DNA from: Corynebacterium halotolerans
Lineage (GTDB): Bacteria; Actinomycetota; Actinomycetes; Mycobacteriales; Mycobacteriaceae
Direction: 5' to 3'
DNA: 64,000 bases
Assembly (NCBI RefSeq): GCF_001056295.1
Contig: NZ_JVMD01000024.1
Location: 176,035 to 240,034 of the forward strand
The position numbers were made by a program, and so were the translations under genes. Positions 61,076 to 64,000 of the stretch are shown here, one piece after another (within the stretch, counting starts at the first letter, position 1; each line of letters begins with the position of its first letter). The notes beneath the pieces were generated by a model. The model made no database searches and was not told the origin of the DNA. It was given only the letters and a program-made list of their open reading frames with translations.

Positions 61076-61957
61076 ATGACGTTCCGTTCCGATTTCCAGA
61101 AGAGCGGCGACCGCGCGCGCCGCGGTGGCGGCGGCCGCGGCGGCGGCATCGCGGTGGGCGGCGGCCTCACCGGCCTGCTCGTCGTCGGCCTCATCCTCCT
61201 CCTCGGCGGCGACCCGTCCGAGGTCCTGCAGTCCCCGCCGCCCCAGCAGGGCGGCGACCAGCAAAACGCCCAGGGCGGCTTCGACCACTGCCAAACCGGC
61301 GACGACGGCAACAAGTACGTCGACTGCCGCATCATGTTCACCGGCGAGTCCGTCGACCGGGTGTGGGCCGAGCAGCTGCCCGCGCAGGCCGGCATCCAGT
61401 ACACGAAGCCGGGGATGGTCATCTTCGAGGGTTCGACGAACTCCGGCTGCGGCCCCGCGTCGGCGTCGACCGGGCCGTTCTACTGCCCCGCCGACGAGAC
61501 CTCGTACTTCGACACCTCGTTCTTCGGCCAGCTCGAGCGCATGGGCGGCGGCGACGGCCCGCTCGCGCAGCAGTACGTGGTGGCCCACGAGTTCGGCCAC
61601 CACATCCAGAAGCTGGAGAACACGCTCGGCCGGTCCAACTACAACGAACCCGGCCCGGAATCGGACGCCGTGAAAATCGAGCTGCAGGCCGACTGCTACG
61701 CCGGTTTCTGGGCGCACTACGCCGACAAGGGCCCCGACGCGATCCTCGAGCCGCTGACCCAGAAGCAGGTCGCCGACGCCGTGCGCACCGCCCGCGCCAT
61801 CGGCGACGACACCATCCAGAGCCACTCCGGCGGCGGCATCCGCCCCGACCTGTGGACGCACGGCTCCTCCGAACAGCGCGCCGACGCCTTCCTGACCGGC
61901 TACAACAGCGGCAAGCTGGCGCAGTGCGACACCCTCGGGCGCGGGGTGTACCGCTAG
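61076..61957 (+). CDS. Putative neutral zinc metallopeptidase (YpfJ/KPN_02809 family)
   Basis: 293 residues. A basic N-end, Gly-rich stretch, one membrane helix at about 27-44, a Pro/Gln linker, then the extracytoplasmic peptidase domain. The zinc motif HEFGHH is at 171-176 and ELQADCYAGFWAH supplies the third ligand region. Cysteine pairs (72/84, 125/137) suggest disulfides outside the cell. Substrate unknown. The ATG at 61076 is behind a likely leaderless promoter; the open frame extends to 60818 over the aspS promoter and is rejected. Confidence 0.9.
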   Translation: MTFRSDFQKSGDRARRGGGGRGGGIAVGGGLTGLLVVGLILLLGGDPSEVLQSPPPQQGGDQQNAQGGFDHCQTGDDGNKYVDCRIMFTGESVDRVWAEQLPAQAGIQYTKPGMVIFEGSTNSGCGPASASTGPFYCPADETSYFDTSFFGQLERMGGGDGPLAQQYVVAHEFGHHIQKLENTLGRSNYNEPGPESDAVKIELQADCYAGFWAHYADKGPDAILEPLTQKQVADAVRTARAIGDDTIQSHSGGGIRPDLWTHGSSEQRADAFLTGYNSGKLAQCDTLGRGVYR

Positions 61958-61964
61958 AACGGGA

Positions 61965-62025
61965 GGGGGCCGGGATGACGCCGGGGGCGGGTGACCGACC
62001 GGCCCCGCAAACCCGCCCGGCCCCC
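61965..62025. terminator. Terminator between convergent metalloprotease and DUF4112 genes
   Basis: GGGGGCCGGG (61965-61974) pairs with CCCGGCCCCC (62016-62025), with an inner GCGGGT/ACCCGC pair; GGTTT follows. The flank 62031-62057 has CCGGACGTA twice in direct orientation (62031-62039 and 62050-62058 region). It lies between two genes pointing at each other. Confidence 0.5.
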
Positions 62026-62060
62026 GGTTTCCGGACGTACGCCCCGTTTGCCGGACGTAA

Positions 62061-62654
62061 CTAGTATCCCGCCCGGATGAGCGCGATCACGCCCCAGATC
62101 GCGCCGATGGTCAGCGCGACGATGAGCACCGCCAGGACCGCCAGCAGCACGCCCGCGCCGATGAGGTAGCGCTTCGAGGACTTCGCCGATCCGGCGGGGT
62201 CCTCGAGCGCCTTCACCATGAGGCGTTCGTTGCGGATGTTCGCGCGGAAGAGGAAGTCGAATGCGTCGCCGACGACGGGGATGGCCCCGAGCGTCATGTC
62301 GAGCAGCAGATTGAACGCCATGCGCAGCAGCACGATGAACGGAACGCGGTAGCGCACGCCGTCGATGAGCAGCCCGGCGGTGGCCACGGCCCCGGCGGCG
62401 TCGCCGACGCCCGGGATGAGCCCGATGATCGGATCGAGCCCGATGCGGCGGTTGGTGCCGGGGATGGCGATGAGGTCGTCCATCACGTGCGCGATGACGC
62501 GCGACGTGCGGTTGATCGTCCGGGGCGCGGGCGTGTCCGGGCCGTCGGCTGCGGCGGCGTCGGTCGCGGCTGGATCGGCTGCGGCGGCGTCGGCCGAGTT
62601 GCGGGCACCGCGGCCCCGGCCATTGCCGCGTGCGTGCGGGTGATTCGCGTTCAT
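62061..62654 (-). CDS. DUF4112 domain membrane protein
   Basis: 197 residues. An Ala/Asp-rich leader of about 45 residues, then the DUF4112 core: MDDLIAIPGTNRRIGLDPII followed by GLIPGVGDAAGAVATAGLLI and RMAFNLLLDMTLGAIPVVGDAF, ending in a membrane helix near 165-190. Function unknown. ATG at 62654, seven bases behind a TACGCT -10 box on the minus strand. It is divergent from the HEPN-CBS gene with only 34 bases between start codons. Confidence 0.85.
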   Translation of the reverse strand: MNANHPHARGNGRGRGARNSADAAAADPAATDAAAADGPDTPAPRTINRTSRVIAHVMDDLIAIPGTNRRIGLDPIIGLIPGVGDAAGAVATAGLLIDGVRYRVPFIVLLRMAFNLLLDMTLGAIPVVGDAFDFLFRANIRNERLMVKALEDPAGSAKSSKRYLIGAGVLLAVLAVLIVALTIGAIWGVIALIRAGY

Positions 62655-62661
62655 GCCCTCC

Positions 62662-62681
62662 AGCGTAGGCGCCGGTAGCCT
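62662..62681. promoter_or_regulatory. Back-to-back leaderless promoters
   Basis: Minus-strand -10 TACGCT at 62662-62667 and plus-strand -10 TAGCCT at 62676-62681, only 8 bases apart. Each is exactly 7 bases from its start codon (62654 and 62689). Polymerases could not occupy both at once, so the DUF4112 and HEPN-CBS genes would compete for transcription. Confidence 0.5.
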
Positions 62682-62688
62682 GGCCGAC

Positions 62689-63453
62689 ATGAGCGATGCA
62701 CTTCGCGGCGACGTTTCCGGCGGCAACGCCACCGCCTTCCTCGCGTCCTTCAACGACATCGAGGCGCACCTGCGCCGCGAGCTGCGGGCGAAACAGTCAG
62801 ATGGATTCAAGTGGATGGTCAACCTGGCGCATCGCAGGCATTTGCTTTCCGACGGCCAGCGTTCCGCCCTCATGGCGTTTTCCGACCTGCGCAACGCGAT
62901 CAGCCATGGCGAGTACCGAAACGGCCGGCCCATAGCGGACCCGCTGCCCGAAACCGTCGCGGACATCGAGCGGCTGGCCCGCAACCTCATCGATCCGCCG
63001 CTGGTGCTCGGGGTGCTGCCGCCGCGCAGGCCGGTGACGGTGACTCCGGAGGATTCCGTGGAGAAGGTGTTCGCGGTGCTCGCCGAGTCCACCTACTCCC
63101 AGTTCCCGGTGTACGAGGGCGGCGTCGACGGCGGCACGTGCACCGCGCTGCTGACGACGGATGCCATCGCGATTTGGGTCGCCCACGACTACGGCGACGA
63201 TGGTCGGCTCGAGGCGAAGACGGTCGCCGACGTGCTCGAATGGGCGGGTTCGCGGGATGAGCCGTACTTCATGCCCCGCGCCGTGACGGTCCAGGATGCC
63301 GTGGCCGCCCTGACCATTCCCGGCGAGGACGGGCTGGTGCCGCGAGCGTTGATCATCACCGAGCATGGCCGGCCGGACCAGAAACCGCTGCGAGTGGTCG
63401 GCGGCGCGGATCTTCCGGCGCTGTGGGCCGAGGTGCAGGTCGGGTCGTATTAG
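62689..63453 (+). CDS. HEPN-like domain fused to a CBS pair
   Basis: 254 residues. Residues 15-100 are mostly helical and carry RNAISHGEY with Arg68 and His73, an R-x4-H arrangement typical of HEPN ribonuclease or nucleotidyltransferase-partner domains. Residues 112-250 form two CBS repeats: RPVTVTPEDSVEKVFAVLAE and later PRAVTVQDAVAALT with RALIITEHGRP. CBS pairs usually bind adenine nucleotides. One may guess that a nucleotide signal controls an RNA-cutting domain; this is inference, since the HEPN call rests on the motif alone. The ATG is leaderless. No partner toxin or antitoxin gene is in view. Confidence 0.7.
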   Translation: MSDALRGDVSGGNATAFLASFNDIEAHLRRELRAKQSDGFKWMVNLAHRRHLLSDGQRSALMAFSDLRNAISHGEYRNGRPIADPLPETVADIERLARNLIDPPLVLGVLPPRRPVTVTPEDSVEKVFAVLAESTYSQFPVYEGGVDGGTCTALLTTDAIAIWVAHDYGDDGRLEAKTVADVLEWAGSRDEPYFMPRAVTVQDAVAALTIPGEDGLVPRALIITEHGRPDQKPLRVVGGADLPALWAEVQVGSY

Positions 63454-63765
63454 TCGGTGTTGGTGTGATCCGCATTGGCGCGGCTTCCCGTCGTCGGCAC
63501 TCGATGCACCCCAGACGCTTGGAATGGGCCTAACGCGCTCCACTCTACCGCCGACACCCCTCGCGACTGAGGCTCGCAGTCACACCAGCCACAACACCTC
63601 CCGATCGCGTTGATTTTGAAACACGGTCGGAGCAATACACCTGCTGTTTTGCCGGCCCTTTGTTTCAAATTGAACGCACAGGTCCGCCGTTGGTGCTGAT
63701 GTGACGAACGAGACCGAACTTGGACTTCACGCAAACACTCCAGACGCCCCCGGCACACGCCACGA
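63454..63765. other. Non-coding stretch of lower GC after the HEPN-CBS gene
   Basis: About 310 bases without a credible gene. Long-range inverted repeats are TGGTGTGA (63461-63468) / TCACACCA (63580-63587) and TTTGAAACA (63615-63623) / TGTTTCAAA (63661-63669). GACTG/CAGTC near 63565-63581 is a small hairpin. Short frames have no ribosome site. Confidence 0.5.
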
Positions 63766-63890
63766 GCCCCTCCGGGCCCGGTAACGGTCTTTTCATACCC
63801 CCGAATCCCGGCGACGGCCTTCCTGACGCGCACCTCCGGATCCGGTAACGGCCTTTCCGTACCTTCCGGTCCCGGTAATGGCCTGCTAGG
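63766..63890. repeat. Four degenerate 30-34 bp direct repeats
   Basis: Core CCGGTAACGG or a near variant at 63778-63787, 63808-63817 (CCGGCGACGG), 63842-63851 and 63872-63881 (CCGGTAATGG), spaced 30, 34 and 30 bases. Each is preceded by CTCCGG-like and followed by CTTT or CCTT. Units are too unlike each other, with no unique spacers, to be CRISPR. Confidence 0.7.
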
Positions 63891-63956
63891 CACACCCCGC
63901 AGACCCTCTTGCATAAATCCACTCACAGCGCTATTGTTGACACGTCATCATTGGAA

Positions 63957-64000
63957 GCGTCAGGCGTCAGGCGTCAGGCGTCAGGCGTCAGGCGTCAGGC
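63957..64000. repeat. Heptamer tandem repeat (GCGTCAG)n running off the window
   Basis: Six complete GCGTCAG units (63957-63998) and two more bases at the edge. TTGACA (63937-63942) stands 14 bases upstream. Seven is not a multiple of three, so copy changes would shift any reading frame or alter promoter spacing. The total copy number lies outside this window. Confidence 0.9.

Noticed and set aside
63766..63890. CRISPR array
   Set aside because: Repeat units differ too much and there are no distinct spacers; no cas genes in the window.
63450..63926. 158-residue minus-strand frame across the repeat array
   Set aside because: Begins in the repeats, gives a Pro/Gly/Arg repeat peptide due to the DNA repeat, no ribosome site and no known family.

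Overview
The window is about 64 kb of high-GC actinobacterial chromosome. Gene content and order (ctaB, tkt-tal-zwf-opcA-pgl, secG-ppc-tpiA-pgk-gap, whiA-yvcK-rapZ-uvrC, rib genes, rpe-rsmB-fmt-def-priA-metK-coaBC-rpoZ-gmk-mihF, pyr genes, nusB-efp-pepQ-aro genes, alaS, aspS) match the conserved core block of Corynebacterium. Support comes from GTG/TTG starts, TANNNT -10 boxes without clear -35 boxes, several likely leaderless genes, an OpcA subunit for glucose-6-phosphate dehydrogenase and an actinobacterial integration host factor. A high-GC Corynebacterium is the best guess; I cannot name the species.

Layout. 1-319 (-): 5' end of ctaB. 623-7605 (+): pentose phosphate operon, ending in a strong bidirectional terminator. 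7676-14236 (-): lower glycolysis, PEP carboxylase and SecG, read from a promoter near 14.39 kb. 14507-20452 (-): whiA-yvcK-rapZ-uvrC, a PH-domain membrane protein and ribH. 20449-24108 (-): rest of the riboflavin genes and rpe. 24189-25138: small accessory patch with a SUKH-family gene, a leaderless small membrane protein and a second copy of the 3' end of rsmB. 25139-34545 (-): rsmB, fmt, def, priA, metK, coaBC, rpoZ, gmk, mihF. 34926-43310 (-): complete UMP operon (pyrR-pyrB-pyrC-carA-carB-pyrF) with a candidate PyrR-binding hairpin over the pyrR ribosome site. 43512-53519 (-): ppk2, nusB, efp, pepQ, shikimate genes, an orphan type IV prepilin peptidase, mltG, ruvX. 53543-60815 (-): alaS, rarA, a kinase-like protein, aspS. 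61076-63453: zinc metalloprotease, DUF4112 protein and a HEPN-CBS fusion protein. 63454-64000: non-coding, less GC-rich, repeat-laden end.

Most of the window is housekeeping. The pentose phosphate and glycolytic blocks supply NADPH, ribose 5-phosphate, erythrose 4-phosphate and PEP. These feed the riboflavin, pyrimidine and shikimate genes nearby. Genes inside blocks often overlap by 4 bases (ATGA/GTGA), implying translational coupling.

The unusual material is concentrated in two places: the 24.2-25.2 kb patch and the 61.0-64.0 kb end. The second holds a HEPN-CBS fusion in a tight divergent leaderless pair, a four-unit degenerate repeat, and a heptamer tandem repeat running off the window downstream of a TTGACA box. 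An 11-mer, GCTTTGCGACG, also recurs at seven places.
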